From the NCBI RefSeq assembly GCF_016773205.1, contig NZ_JAETWB010000003.1, positions 332,206 to 396,205 of the forward strand: a stretch of 64,000 nt of DNA. The letters are read 5' to 3'. Both the position numbers and the translations under genes were made by a program. Below, piece by piece: positions 1-10,381 of the stretch. The notes under the pieces were generated by a model. That model did not search any database, was not told the origin of the DNA, and saw only the letters and a list, made by a program, of their open reading frames with translations. Positions within the stretch are counted from its first letter, which is position 1; each line of letters starts with the position of its first letter. The DNA is from Belnapia arida (lineage in GTDB: Bacteria; Pseudomonadota; Alphaproteobacteria; Acetobacterales; Acetobacteraceae).

Positions 1-1632
<1,632 letters not shown>

Positions 1633-1729
1633 GCGGTCGGGATTCCCATGGGAGCGGAATGTGGGTGGTTATAGCAGGAAAGGCGCGGCTGGCAGGGGGC
1701 CGGCGCGCCGATGCCAGGGAAGACCTGCC

Positions 1730-3562
1730 ATGCCTCGCGCGCTCCTGTCGCTTCTCCTGCCCTTGATGCTCGCCGCCGCGCCGGCCCTTGCCCAGCCCCT
1801 CGACGGCGCTGCCAAGGCCCCGGCCGCGCCGGTGCAATGCCCCGACAACATGGGGGCCTATGCCGATAGCGACGAGGTGGTGACCTGCACCTGCCCGGCC
1901 GAGCAGATGGGCCGGGGCCCGGTCTGGGGAACGGACCTCTACACTTCCGACAGCGCCACCTGCCGCGCTGCCCAGCATGCGGGGATGCTCTCCCGCCGCG
2001 GCGGCACGGTAACGGTCGAGATGCAGCCCGGCCAGCCGCGCTATCCCGGCACCACGCGGAACGGCGTGCAAAGCCAGAATTTCGGCAGCTACCGTGCCAG
2101 CTACCGCTTCCAGGGCACGCCGGAGCAGGCCCAGGGGGGAGGAAGCGCCCCTGCATCGGCCCAGCCCACCACCCTCAGCCAGTGTCCCGACGACATGACG
2201 GCCTATGCCGACAACAACGAGGTCGTCACCTGCACCTGCCCGGCAGCGCAACTCGGCCAGGGCTCCGTCTGGGGTACCGACACCTACACGGCGGACAGTG
2301 CCACCTGCCGCGCCGCGCTCCATGCGGGGATGGTCGCCCGCCAGGGCGGCACGGTGACGCTGGAGATGCTGCCCGGCGCCGCCCGCTACCCCGGCACCAC
2401 CCGCAACGGCGTGCAGAGCCAGAATTACGGCGTCTACCGCGCCAGCTACCGCTTCCAGGGCGCCGCCGGCCCCGCCCCGGCCCAGGCCGCCGCGCCGGCC
2501 CAGGCCGCCGCGCCGGCCCAGGCCGCCGCGCCGGCCCAGCCCGCCGGCGCCCCGGCCCAATGCCCCGACAACATGACCGCCTTCGCCGACAGCGCCGAGG
2601 TCGTCACCTGCGCCTGCCCGGCGGCGCAGCTCGGCCGGGGCTCGGTCTGGGGCACCGACACCTACACGGCCGATAGTGCCACCTGCCGCGCCGCGCTCCA
2701 TGCGGGGATGGTCGCCCGCCAGGGCGGCACGGTGACGCTGGAGATGCTGCCCGGCGCCGCCCGCTACCCCGGCACCACTCGCAATGGGGTGCAGAGCCAG
2801 AATTACGGCAGCTACGGCGCCAGCTACCGCTTCCAGGGTGCGGCCCGCCAGCAGGCCGCCGCCGCCTCCGGCGCCCCGCAGCTCTGCCCCGACAACATGA
2901 GCAGCTATGCCGACAGCGACGAGGCCGTCACCTGCCTCTGCCCTGGCGAGGCGACGCTGCGCGGCTCCGTCTGGGGCACCGACACCTATACGGCCGACAG
3001 CGCCACCTGCCGCGCCGCCGTCCATGCCGGGATGATCGCCCAGACCGGCGGCTCCGTCTCGATGCAGATGCTCCCCGGCGCCCCGCGCTATCCCGGCACC
3101 ACCCGCAACGGCGTGCAAAGCCAGAATTACGGCGCCTACGATGCCAGCTACCGCTTCACCGGCGATCCGCGCGCGGCGAAGGCGGCCGCCCCCGTCCAGG
3201 CGCCCGTCGCCGAGACCTTGCAGCGCACCGGCCAGGTGCAGCTCTACATCACCTTCCGCACGAACTCGGCCGATCTCGACATCGGCGCCGCCCCGGTGCT
3301 GACCCAGCTCCGCGACGCGCTGGCGGCCGACCCGGCGCTCCGCCTGCGCCTCACCGGCCATACCGATGCGACGGGGACGGCGGCGATCAACATCCCGCTC
3401 TCCCAGCGCCGGGCGGAGAGCGTGCGGCAATGGCTGGCGGCGAATGGCATCGCCGCGGAGCGGCTCACGGCGGAAGGGCGGGGACCGAACGAGCCGATCG
3501 CCGACAATGCCAGCGAGAGCGGCCGGTCGTTGAACCGCCGCGTGCAGGCGGTGCGGCTGTAG
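1730..3562 (+). CDS. Secreted protein with four LCCL domains and a C-terminal OmpA domain
   Basis: About 610 residues from ATG 1730. The first 21 residues look like a signal peptide ending APALA-Q. Four homologous units beginning at Cys near residues 37, 152, 278 and 386 each carry CPDxM...VTCxCP, VWGTDxYTxDSATCRAA and YPGTTRNGVQSQN, the pattern of LCCL domains. Ala/Pro/Gln linkers separate them. From about residue 500 to the end is an OmpA-type peptidoglycan-binding domain (LTGHTDATG, LSQRRAESVRQWL, GRGPNEP, NRRVQ). The likely location is the periplasm or outer membrane, anchored to peptidoglycan. The ligand of the LCCL units is unknown. The gene sits between purL and purQ on the opposite strand, suggesting insertion into an ancestral pur operon. 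Confidence 0.88.
   Translation: MPRALLSLLLPLMLAAAPALAQPLDGAAKAPAAPVQCPDNMGAYADSDEVVTCTCPAEQMGRGPVWGTDLYTSDSATCRAAQHAGMLSRRGGTVTVEMQPGQPRYPGTTRNGVQSQNFGSYRASYRFQGTPEQAQGGGSAPASAQPTTLSQCPDDMTAYADNNEVVTCTCPAAQLGQGSVWGTDTYTADSATCRAALHAGMVARQGGTVTLEMLPGAARYPGTTRNGVQSQNYGVYRASYRFQGAAGPAPAQAAAPAQAAAPAQAAAPAQPAGAPAQCPDNMTAFADSAEVVTCACPAAQLGRGSVWGTDTYTADSATCRAALHAGMVARQGGTVTLEMLPGAARYPGTTRNGVQSQNYGSYGASYRFQGAARQQAAAASGAPQLCPDNMSSYADSDEAVTCLCPGEATLRGSVWGTDTYTADSATCRAAVHAGMIAQTGGSVSMQMLPGAPRYPGTTRNGVQSQNYGAYDASYRFTGDPRAAKAAAPVQAPVAETLQRTGQVQLYITFRTNSADLDIGAAPVLTQLRDALAADPALRLRLTGHTDATGTAAINIPLSQRRAESVRQWLAANGIAAERLTAEGRGPNEPIADNASESGRSLNRRVQAVRL
2479..2532 (+). repeat. Three tandem copies of an 18-base in-frame repeat
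   Basis: Three consecutive identical 18-base units (2479-2496, 2497-2514, 2515-2532) with a partial fourth copy after them. Each encodes one PAQAAA hexapeptide in the linker between LCCL units 2 and 3. The unit is prone to slippage in steps of six residues, so linker length may vary between strains. Confidence 0.9.
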
Positions 3563-3566
3563 CCCC

Positions 3567-4265
3567 TCAGGCGGGGGCCAGCGCCTCCGCCAGCCCCGCG
3601 AAGAGCGGCAGCCCATCTGTCCCGTCGATCAGCGGATCGACCTGGTTCTCCGGATGCGGCATCAGTCCGAGCACCCGCAGGTTGGGCGAGAGGATGCCGG
3701 CAATGTTCCGCGCGCTGCCGTTGCGGTTCGCCGCCTCCGTCACCTGGCCGTCCGCGGTCGCATAGCGCAGTGCGACCAGGCCCTCGCCCTCCAGCCGGTC
3801 GAGCGTCGCCTCGTCGGCGAAGTAGTTGCCGTCGCCATGCGCCATGGTGGCGCGGAAGACCTGGCCGCGCTGGAAGCGGCCGGTGAAGGCCGTATCCGTC
3901 CGCTCGACGCGCATATGGCAGTCCATCGAGAGGAAGCGGAGCGAGGCGTTCCGCAGCAGTGCGCCCGGCAGCAGCCCTGCCTCGACCAGCATCTGGAAGC
4001 CGTTGCAGACGCCGAGCACGTGCCCGCCCCGCCCGGCGAATTCGTGGATCGCCCGCATGATCGGGCTCTGCGCTGCCATCGCCCCGCAGCGGAGGTAGTC
4101 GCCATAGGAGAAGCCGCCCGGCAGTACGACGAGGTCGGTGCCCGCCGGCAGTTCGGTATCCCGGTGCCAGAGGATCGCCGGCTTCCGTCCCGTCGCGCGC
4201 TGGAGGGCCAGCGCCATGTCGCGTTCCCGGTTGGTGCCGGGGAACATAACGATTGCTGCCTGCAT
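3567..4265 (-). CDS. purQ: FGAM synthase glutaminase subunit PurQ
   Basis: A 232-residue class I glutamine amidotransferase that supplies ammonia to PurL. Seen: the N-terminal [16 protein letters not shown] strand, the nucleophile elbow [15 protein letters not shown] with the catalytic Cys, and the C-terminal [11 protein letters not shown] carrying the catalytic His and Glu. The length is normal. It lies downstream of purC, purS and the 78-residue membrane protein on the same strand and converges with the LCCL gene, their stop codons being 4 bases apart. Confidence 0.97.
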   Translation of the reverse strand: MQAAIVMFPGTNRERDMALALQRATGRKPAILWHRDTELPAGTDLVVLPGGFSYGDYLRCGAMAAQSPIMRAIHEFAGRGGHVLGVCNGFQMLVEAGLLPGALLRNASLRFLSMDCHMRVERTDTAFTGRFQRGQVFRATMAHGDGNYFADEATLDRLEGEGLVALRYATADGQVTEAANRNGSARNIAGILSPNLRVLGLMPHPENQVDPLIDGTDGLPLFAGLAEALAPA

Positions 4266-4269
4266 CCGT

Positions 4270-4506
4270 CTAACCTCCCTGCCAAACGCGCAGCCAATGC
4301 AGCCCGCCCAGCACCAGCATCGTCGTCAGCGCCGCGAGCGTCGCGGCCGTCAGCCAGCGGTTGAGGCGGCGCTTCTGCCCGGCGAGGAAGCCCTTCCGCC
4401 GCGCAGGCGCCACCGGCCGCAGCACCGCCACCCGCTCCTCCCGCCAGCGCAGGCCGATCGAGATCAGCACCGTCAGCCCCAGCATGATGAAGAGCGAGGT
4501 CTTCAT
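4270..4506 (-). CDS. Small membrane protein with two predicted helices, in the pur operon
   Basis: 78 residues. A hydrophobic segment at about 4-20 is followed by a basic loop rich in Arg/Lys (about 20-50) and a second hydrophobic segment at about 52-72. This suggests a hairpin in the inner membrane with the basic loop cytoplasmic. It lies 4 bases upstream of purQ and downstream of purS on the same strand, so it is probably co-transcribed with purine synthesis genes. No enzymatic motif is visible and the function is unknown. Confidence 0.75.
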   Translation of the reverse strand: MKTSLFIMLGLTVLISIGLRWREERVAVLRPVAPARRKGFLAGQKRRLNRWLTAATLAALTTMLVLGGLHWLRVWQGG

Positions 4507-4573
4507 GATATGGCCTCCGGCGCAGGCCGATTCAGCCCTCCGCGCCCTCCGGCGCTCCGGCCATCGGATCGCA

Positions 4574-4831
4574 TCAGTCCAGCGTCACGCTGAAGCTCTC
4601 GATCACCGTGTTTGCCAGCAGCTTCCGCGCCATCGCCTCGGCCTCGGCGCGGGCCTTGGCGGGGTCGGTCTCGGCCAGCTCCAGCTCGATCACCTTGCCC
4701 GCCCGAACCTCGCCGACGCCTGCGAAGCCGAGCCCGGCCAGGGCATGGCCGATCGCCTTGCCTTGCGGGTCGAGAACGCCGGCCTTCGGCATCACCGTAA
4801 CCTTCGCCTTCATCTCAACCCTCCGATTCAC
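4574..4831 (-). CDS. purS: FGAM synthase subunit PurS
   Basis: 85 residues, the usual length for the small subunit that bridges PurQ and PurL and helps channel ammonia. Recognised by VTVMPKAGVLDPQGKAIGHAL near the N-terminus, followed by GFAGVGEVRAGKVIELEL and the ARKLLANTVIESF ending. The start ATG 4831 gives MNRRVEMKAKVTVM; an internal ATG at residue 7 (4813) is an equally plausible start and would match most homologues better. Confidence 0.95.
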   Translation of the reverse strand: MNRRVEMKAKVTVMPKAGVLDPQGKAIGHALAGLGFAGVGEVRAGKVIELELAETDPAKARAEAEAMARKLLANTVIESFSVTLD

Positions 4832-4876
4832 GCCTGCGGTGCCCGGCGGCGCCTGCGCCCCCTGGCGACCGGAGGG

Positions 4877-5641
<765 letters not shown>

Positions 5642-5851
5642 GGTGACAGATATCCTTCTTCCGGCGACTTCCCGCCGTGCCCCGGGCGGCAGGGCGCGCG
5701 GCGGCCCCGCCTCCGGGTGCTCCGGCGGGTGCGGTATAGCAAGGGGTTGCCGAGACCGCCACGGCCCCCCTTGCATCGAAATTCCACCTCGGCGGCCACC
5801 CTTCCTTTACCTCCACCCCCGATCCTGTCGCGGTCTCGCAACAGGACCAGG

Positions 5852-8800
5852 ATGGCCATGGCCCCCGTCATCATCGGGTTGCTCAACGATACCGGCACCC
5901 CGGGGGATGGCATCACGGCCGATCCCAACCCCCAGCTCCGCGGCACGGCCACGCCCGGCACGCTGGTCCGGCTGATGCTCGGCAACACCCAGATCGGCAG
6001 CGCCACCGCGGACGCGGAGGGGAATTGGCAGGCGCTGGCCAACATCATAGGCGAGCAGGACGTCCTCCTCGTCGCCCGTGGCCCGGATGGCGACAGCGCT
6101 CCCTTCCGCCTCGCCGTGGACCAGTCCGCCCCCGCGGCCCCGGTGCCGACCGGCTTCGCCGGCGACACCACCGGCAACCGCAGCCAGCCCGTCTGGCAGA
6201 CGGTCGACACCACCCCCGCCGTCTCCGGCACCGCCGAGGCCGGGGCCGTCATCCGCGCCTATGACGGCACCAGGCTCCTCGCCACCACCACCGCCGACGG
6301 CACCGGTGCCTGGCAGCTCGCCCTCGGCACCCTGCCGCTCGGGCAGTACTACGCCATCGGCCTCGATGCCGAGGACGGCGCCGGCAACGTCTCGGCCCGC
6401 GCCACGCTGGACCTCCGCGTCGGCGAGACGACGCTGCCGGTCGTCACCGCCGTGGCCGGCCCCGCCGCCGGCAATTACCAGGCCGGCCAGACGCTCGACA
6501 TCACCATCCAGTTCAACAAGCCGGTGGTAGTGGCCACCCCGCCGGGCGGCGCCGGCCCTGTGCTGGAGGTGCTGGTCGGCGACCAGGTGCTGGCCGCCAG
6601 CCATGTCGCCAGCCCGGCCCCGCACCGGCTGACCTTCCGCCTCACCCTGCCGGCCGGCGCCTCGGACCAGGACGGCATCGCCCTCGGCCAGATCGTCCAG
6701 GCCGGCGGGACGATCAAGGACAGCTCGAACAACCCACTCTCCGGCGGGCTGGTTGGCGTGCCGGACCTCTCCGGCGTGCTGGTCCGGGCCGACCTCGCCC
6801 CGCCGGCACTCACCGGCATCACCGGCCCCGCCCCCGGCAACCACCCGGCGGGTGACATGCTCGTCTTCGCCCTCGCCTTCGACGAGGCGGTGCAGCTGCA
6901 GCTCGGCGCCCCCGCCCCGGTGCTGGAGGTGGTGATCGGCGGCACCACCTTGCAGGCGGCGTTGCTCGGCCATCCGGCGGCCAACAAGCTCTCCTTCGGC
7001 CTGGTCGTCGAAGCCGAAGCGAAGGCTCAGGCGGGCATCGCCCTCGGCCGGCTGATCGGCGGCGGGGCGATCACCGACAAGGTCGGCAATGTCTGGTCCG
7101 GCGCGCTCGGCACCGTACCGGACTTCTCCAACGTCCTGGTCCAGGCCGATAACACCCCACCCGCAATCCAGGCCGCAGTGCCTCGGAGCCCCGGCCCGGT
7201 TGGGCTTGGCGGCAGCCTCGTCATCGACCTGCAGATGAGCGAGGCGGTCGCCGTTGCGGGCGGCAAGCCGGCGCCGGTGCTCAACCTCTCGATCGGCGGC
7301 CAGGCGATGCAGGCAACCCTGCTCGCCGGCACTGACCCCACCGTGCTCCGCTTCGCCCTCGCCATGCCCGACGGGCGGCAGGGGCTTGGCGCTACCGTCA
7401 CCGGCCTCAGCGATCCCGGCGGCGCCGTCACCGACCTCGCCGGCAATGTGCTGGCGCCGGCCCTGCCGGTCTCCCCCGGCCTCGCCGCCCTGCTGATCGA
7501 TACCGTCGCGCCGACAGCGAGCCTCATCGCCCCCGCCGATGGCCGTTACATCCCGGGCCAGCTGCTGCGCTTCGCCCTCTCGGCCAGCGAGGCGATGCAT
7601 CTCGCCGATGGTCAGACCTTGCCGAGCCTGCTGATCGATGCCGGCGGCACCGCCCGCCATGCGTCGTTCGATCCTTTCCGCAGCACCCCGACCAGCCTCG
7701 CCTTCACCTTCCGCGTACAGGAGGGCGACCTGGCGCGGGGCGGCATCCGCGTCACCGCCCTCGAGGATCCCGAACAGCGGCTCCAGGACGCTGCCGGCAA
7801 CCCGCTGCACCTCACCCTGCCCGGCACCACGCTCGGTGTCAGCCTCTGGCCGGCCGACCAGGCGCCGCCCACCTTCCGTCACCTGGATGGCATGGCCCAT
7901 GGCGGCGCCATCGACCTCGCCCTGGTCTTCTCCGAAGCCATCCGCCTGGCGGGCGGGACACCGGTGCTCAACCTGATGGTGGACGGCACGCCGATGCAGG
8001 CGGCGTTCGGTGCCGGGTCGGACGGGCCGCGCCTGCCCTTCCACCTCGACCTGCCGGAGGGCACCGCACCGCAGACGATCCTGCTGACTGGTCTCGATCT
8101 TGGCGGCGGCCAGCTCACCGACCTGGCCGGCAATGCCTGGGGCGGCACGGGCATCCCGGCCGGGGCGGCGGTGCATCCCGGCGCCGGCGCCGGCGGGGCG
8201 GGTGATGACCTCTACCTCGTCGGCAGTCGCGGCCCGCTTCCGCAGGAGGCGGCGGATGGCGGTCATGACACTGTGGTCAGCACCGTCAGCATCGCCCTCC
8301 CGGCGCATCTGGAGGCGCTTGTCCTCGCGGCCGGGGCCGGCGCCATCAACGGCAGCGGCAATGCCGCGGCCAATGCCATCACCGGTAACGAGAGCGCCAA
8401 CTTCCTCTCCAGCGGCGCGGGCGACGATACGCTGGCCGGCGGCGCCGGCCCGGACCGGCTGGCCGGCGGCGCCGGCGATGACGTGCTGGACGGCGCCTCC
8501 AGCCTCGGCGAGGCGGACTGGCTGAGCGGCGGGCCGGGCGACGATGCCTATCGCATCGACACCCCCGGCGACGTCGTCCTCGAGGCCTCGGGCGGCGGCC
8601 GGGACACGGTCTTCGCTGCCATTCCCGGCGGCGGCTACACCCTTGCGGCCCATCTCGAATCCCTGGTGCTGCTCGGCACCACGCGCACTGGCCAGGGCAA
8701 CGGCCTCGCCAACGCCGTCACCGGCAATGGCGGTGCGAATTGGCTGAACGGCGCGGCGGGCAACGACACGCTCGACGGCGGCCCGGGCCATGACGTGCTG

Positions 8801-9049
8801 CTGGGCGGGGTGGGGGCCGACCTCTTCCTCTTCGCCCGCGGCAGCGGCGCCGACCGCATCGGCGACTTCACCCCGGGCATCGACCACATCCGCCTCGCCG
8901 GCTTCGGCCCTGGCAGCTTCACCGACGTGCTGGCGGCCATGGCGGACCAGCCCGGCGGCGCGATGATCGATCTCGGCGGAGGCGACGGCATCACCCTCGC
9001 GGGAGTGCAGAAATCAGCGCTCTCGGCGGCGGATTTTCTCTTCGCCTAG
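5852..9049 (+). CDS. Large Ig-like repeat and RTX calcium-binding protein, probable type I-secreted surface protein
   Basis: About 1065 residues from ATG 5852. Residues 1-775 hold tandem Ig-like units with recurring phrases such as GxPAPVLEVxIGG, VTDxAGNV and DxTPPA, as in bacterial Big/cadherin-like adhesin repeats. From about 780 the protein becomes RTX-like: [31 protein letters not shown] and AAGNDTLDGGPG nonapeptides, ending in an aliphatic tail (SAADFLFA) as in type I secretion substrates. There is no N-terminal signal peptide, consistent with that route. No type I transporter lies in the window. A second ATG six bases downstream is possible. The likely role is adhesion or matrix; the substrate is unknown. 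Confidence 0.82.
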   Translation: MAMAPVIIGLLNDTGTPGDGITADPNPQLRGTATPGTLVRLMLGNTQIGSATADAEGNWQALANIIGEQDVLLVARGPDGDSAPFRLAVDQSAPAAPVPTGFAGDTTGNRSQPVWQTVDTTPAVSGTAEAGAVIRAYDGTRLLATTTADGTGAWQLALGTLPLGQYYAIGLDAEDGAGNVSARATLDLRVGETTLPVVTAVAGPAAGNYQAGQTLDITIQFNKPVVVATPPGGAGPVLEVLVGDQVLAASHVASPAPHRLTFRLTLPAGASDQDGIALGQIVQAGGTIKDSSNNPLSGGLVGVPDLSGVLVRADLAPPALTGITGPAPGNHPAGDMLVFALAFDEAVQLQLGAPAPVLEVVIGGTTLQAALLGHPAANKLSFGLVVEAEAKAQAGIALGRLIGGGAITDKVGNVWSGALGTVPDFSNVLVQADNTPPAIQAAVPRSPGPVGLGGSLVIDLQMSEAVAVAGGKPAPVLNLSIGGQAMQATLLAGTDPTVLRFALAMPDGRQGLGATVTGLSDPGGAVTDLAGNVLAPALPVSPGLAALLIDTVAPTASLIAPADGRYIPGQLLRFALSASEAMHLADGQTLPSLLIDAGGTARHASFDPFRSTPTSLAFTFRVQEGDLARGGIRVTALEDPEQRLQDAAGNPLHLTLPGTTLGVSLWPADQAPPTFRHLDGMAHGGAIDLALVFSEAIRLAGGTPVLNLMVDGTPMQAAFGAGSDGPRLPFHLDLPEGTAPQTILLTGLDLGGGQLTDLAGNAWGGTGIPAGAAVHPGAGAGGAGDDLYLVGSRGPLPQEAADGGHDTVVSTVSIALPAHLEALVLAAGAGAINGSGNAAANAITGNESANFLSSGAGDDTLAGGAGPDRLAGGAGDDVLDGASSLGEADWLSGGPGDDAYRIDTPGDVVLEASGGGRDTVFAAIPGGGYTLAAHLESLVLLGTTRTGQGNGLANAVTGNGGANWLNGAAGNDTLDGGPGHDVLLGGVGADLFLFARGSGADRIGDFTPGIDHIRLAGFGPGSFTDVLAAMADQPGGAMIDLGGGDGITLAGVQKSALSAADFLFA

Positions 9050-9063
9050 GCTAGGTTCGGCGG

Positions 9064-10344
9064 ATGCACGAGACCGCCGCGCTCTGCGAGGCCGCCGCCC
9101 GCCACCTGCTCAATCCGTCCGGCCCGGCCACCCCGGATCTGCGGGACTTCCTCGCCTGGCTCGGCTGCCCGGTCCCCGCCACGCCCGGCCCGGCGGAGCG
9201 CAACCGCGCCCTGCTGTTCCGCGCCGCCGGCCGCTTCACCCGGCTCTTCACCCTCGATTGCCCGACCGCCCCCGGCCTCGCCGTCTTCGGGGCGGAGGTG
9301 CCCGTCGGCGCTGGCCTCGCCAGCGTCTCGGGCGTCGGGGCCAGCCTGATCGAGGCCTTCGAGGGCTGCGTGGGTGAGGGGGTGGAGCTGCTCTCCGCGC
9401 TTGAATCGCCTGCGGATGGCGCCCACCTCGGCCCGCCGCCGTCCCGGTCCGAACATGCGGAATGGCTCGCCCGCATCCTGCCTGAGGGCGCCGCACCCAA
9501 GGCCTGGATCGAGCTTCTCCGCCTCGATGCGCCGGGCAGCGCCTGGCTGCCGGCCGGCCTCTGCCTTCGCCACCCGCAGCCGGACTTCACCCCACCCTGG
9601 CCGCTCAGCATCGGCTGCGCCGCCGGGCCGACGCCGGAGGCCGCCGCCCTCCATGCGCTGCTGGAGCTGGTCGAGCGCGACGCCGCCGCCCTCTGGTGGC
9701 GCGGCGGGCAGCACGGCCGCCCGGTCGCGCTGGAGGATCCGGCCATGGCCGTCGCCGCCCCGCTCATCGCCCGGCTGCGCCAGGGCGATGAGCGGCGGCA
9801 GAGCTGGCTGCTCGACCTCACCAGCGATCTCGGCGTCCCCGTCATCGCCGCCATCTCGGCCGGGCCGGAGGGGGAGGGGTTTTGCTGCGGCCTCGCCGCC
9901 CGCACCTCCCGGGCCGCGGCCGCCCGCGCCGCCATCCTGGAGATGGCCCAGATGGAGATGGCCCATGCCGTCGTCCTGGCGAAGCAGGAGGAGTCCGGGC
10001 CGGACGTGCTCAACGCCCGTGACCGGGCGCTGCTCCGCCGCTATCACGGCATCCGGGCCGGGGACTGCGCCCTGCTTCATCCCGTGGGCCCCGCCGCCCC
10101 TGGCGCTGGCCTGCCCGCCGATCCCGCCGCCGCCATGGCGATGCTGGTCAGCCGGCTCGGTGCGCGGGGCCTGCCGGTTCTTGCCCTTGATCTGACGCGG
10201 CAGGAGCTTGGCCTCCCCGCCATGCGCCTCGTCGTCCCGGGGCTGGAGGTCGAACCCTCCCGAACCATAGGTGGAAGGCTTCGCGCGGCCATCGCCCGCA
10301 CGGGCGGCGGCGATTGCCATACCGGCGGAATTGCGTTGATGTGA
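9064..10344 (+). CDS. YcaO-family ATP-dependent protein, orphan
   Basis: 426 residues. YcaO enzymes use ATP to activate peptide amide backbones (azoline or thioamide formation in RiPPs, or ribosomal-protein modification). The nucleotide-binding signature is visible: S94-x-x-E97-x-x-E100 in GASLIEAFEGC, then GCAAGPTPEAAALHALLELVERDA with E201 and E204, then E293-x-x-Q296-x-E298 in EMAQMEMAHA, and a VVPGLEVEP strand near residue 389. The C-terminus is not proline-rich. No TfuA, E1-like partner, dehydrogenase or obvious precursor peptide is adjacent. It starts 15 bases after the RTX gene stop and is followed closely by the SARP-type regulator, suggesting co-transcription. The substrate is unknown. 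Confidence 0.85.
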   Translation: MHETAALCEAAARHLLNPSGPATPDLRDFLAWLGCPVPATPGPAERNRALLFRAAGRFTRLFTLDCPTAPGLAVFGAEVPVGAGLASVSGVGASLIEAFEGCVGEGVELLSALESPADGAHLGPPPSRSEHAEWLARILPEGAAPKAWIELLRLDAPGSAWLPAGLCLRHPQPDFTPPWPLSIGCAAGPTPEAAALHALLELVERDAAALWWRGGQHGRPVALEDPAMAVAAPLIARLRQGDERRQSWLLDLTSDLGVPVIAAISAGPEGEGFCCGLAARTSRAAAARAAILEMAQMEMAHAVVLAKQEESGPDVLNARDRALLRRYHGIRAGDCALLHPVGPAAPGAGLPADPAAAMAMLVSRLGARGLPVLALDLTRQELGLPAMRLVVPGLEVEPSRTIGGRLRAAIARTGGGDCHTGGIALM

Positions 10345-10381
10345 CGCCCGGTTCAGCCGCGAGCATCCAGGCCCGGAGTTG

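Noticed and set aside
8380..8820. Regular DNA repeats suggesting a CRISPR array
   Set aside because: They are in-frame RTX nonapeptide codons with no constant-length spacers.
5807..8887. 1026-residue minus-strand reading frame
   Set aside because: Exactly antisense to the Ig-like/RTX gene; repeats in it mirror the sense repeats.
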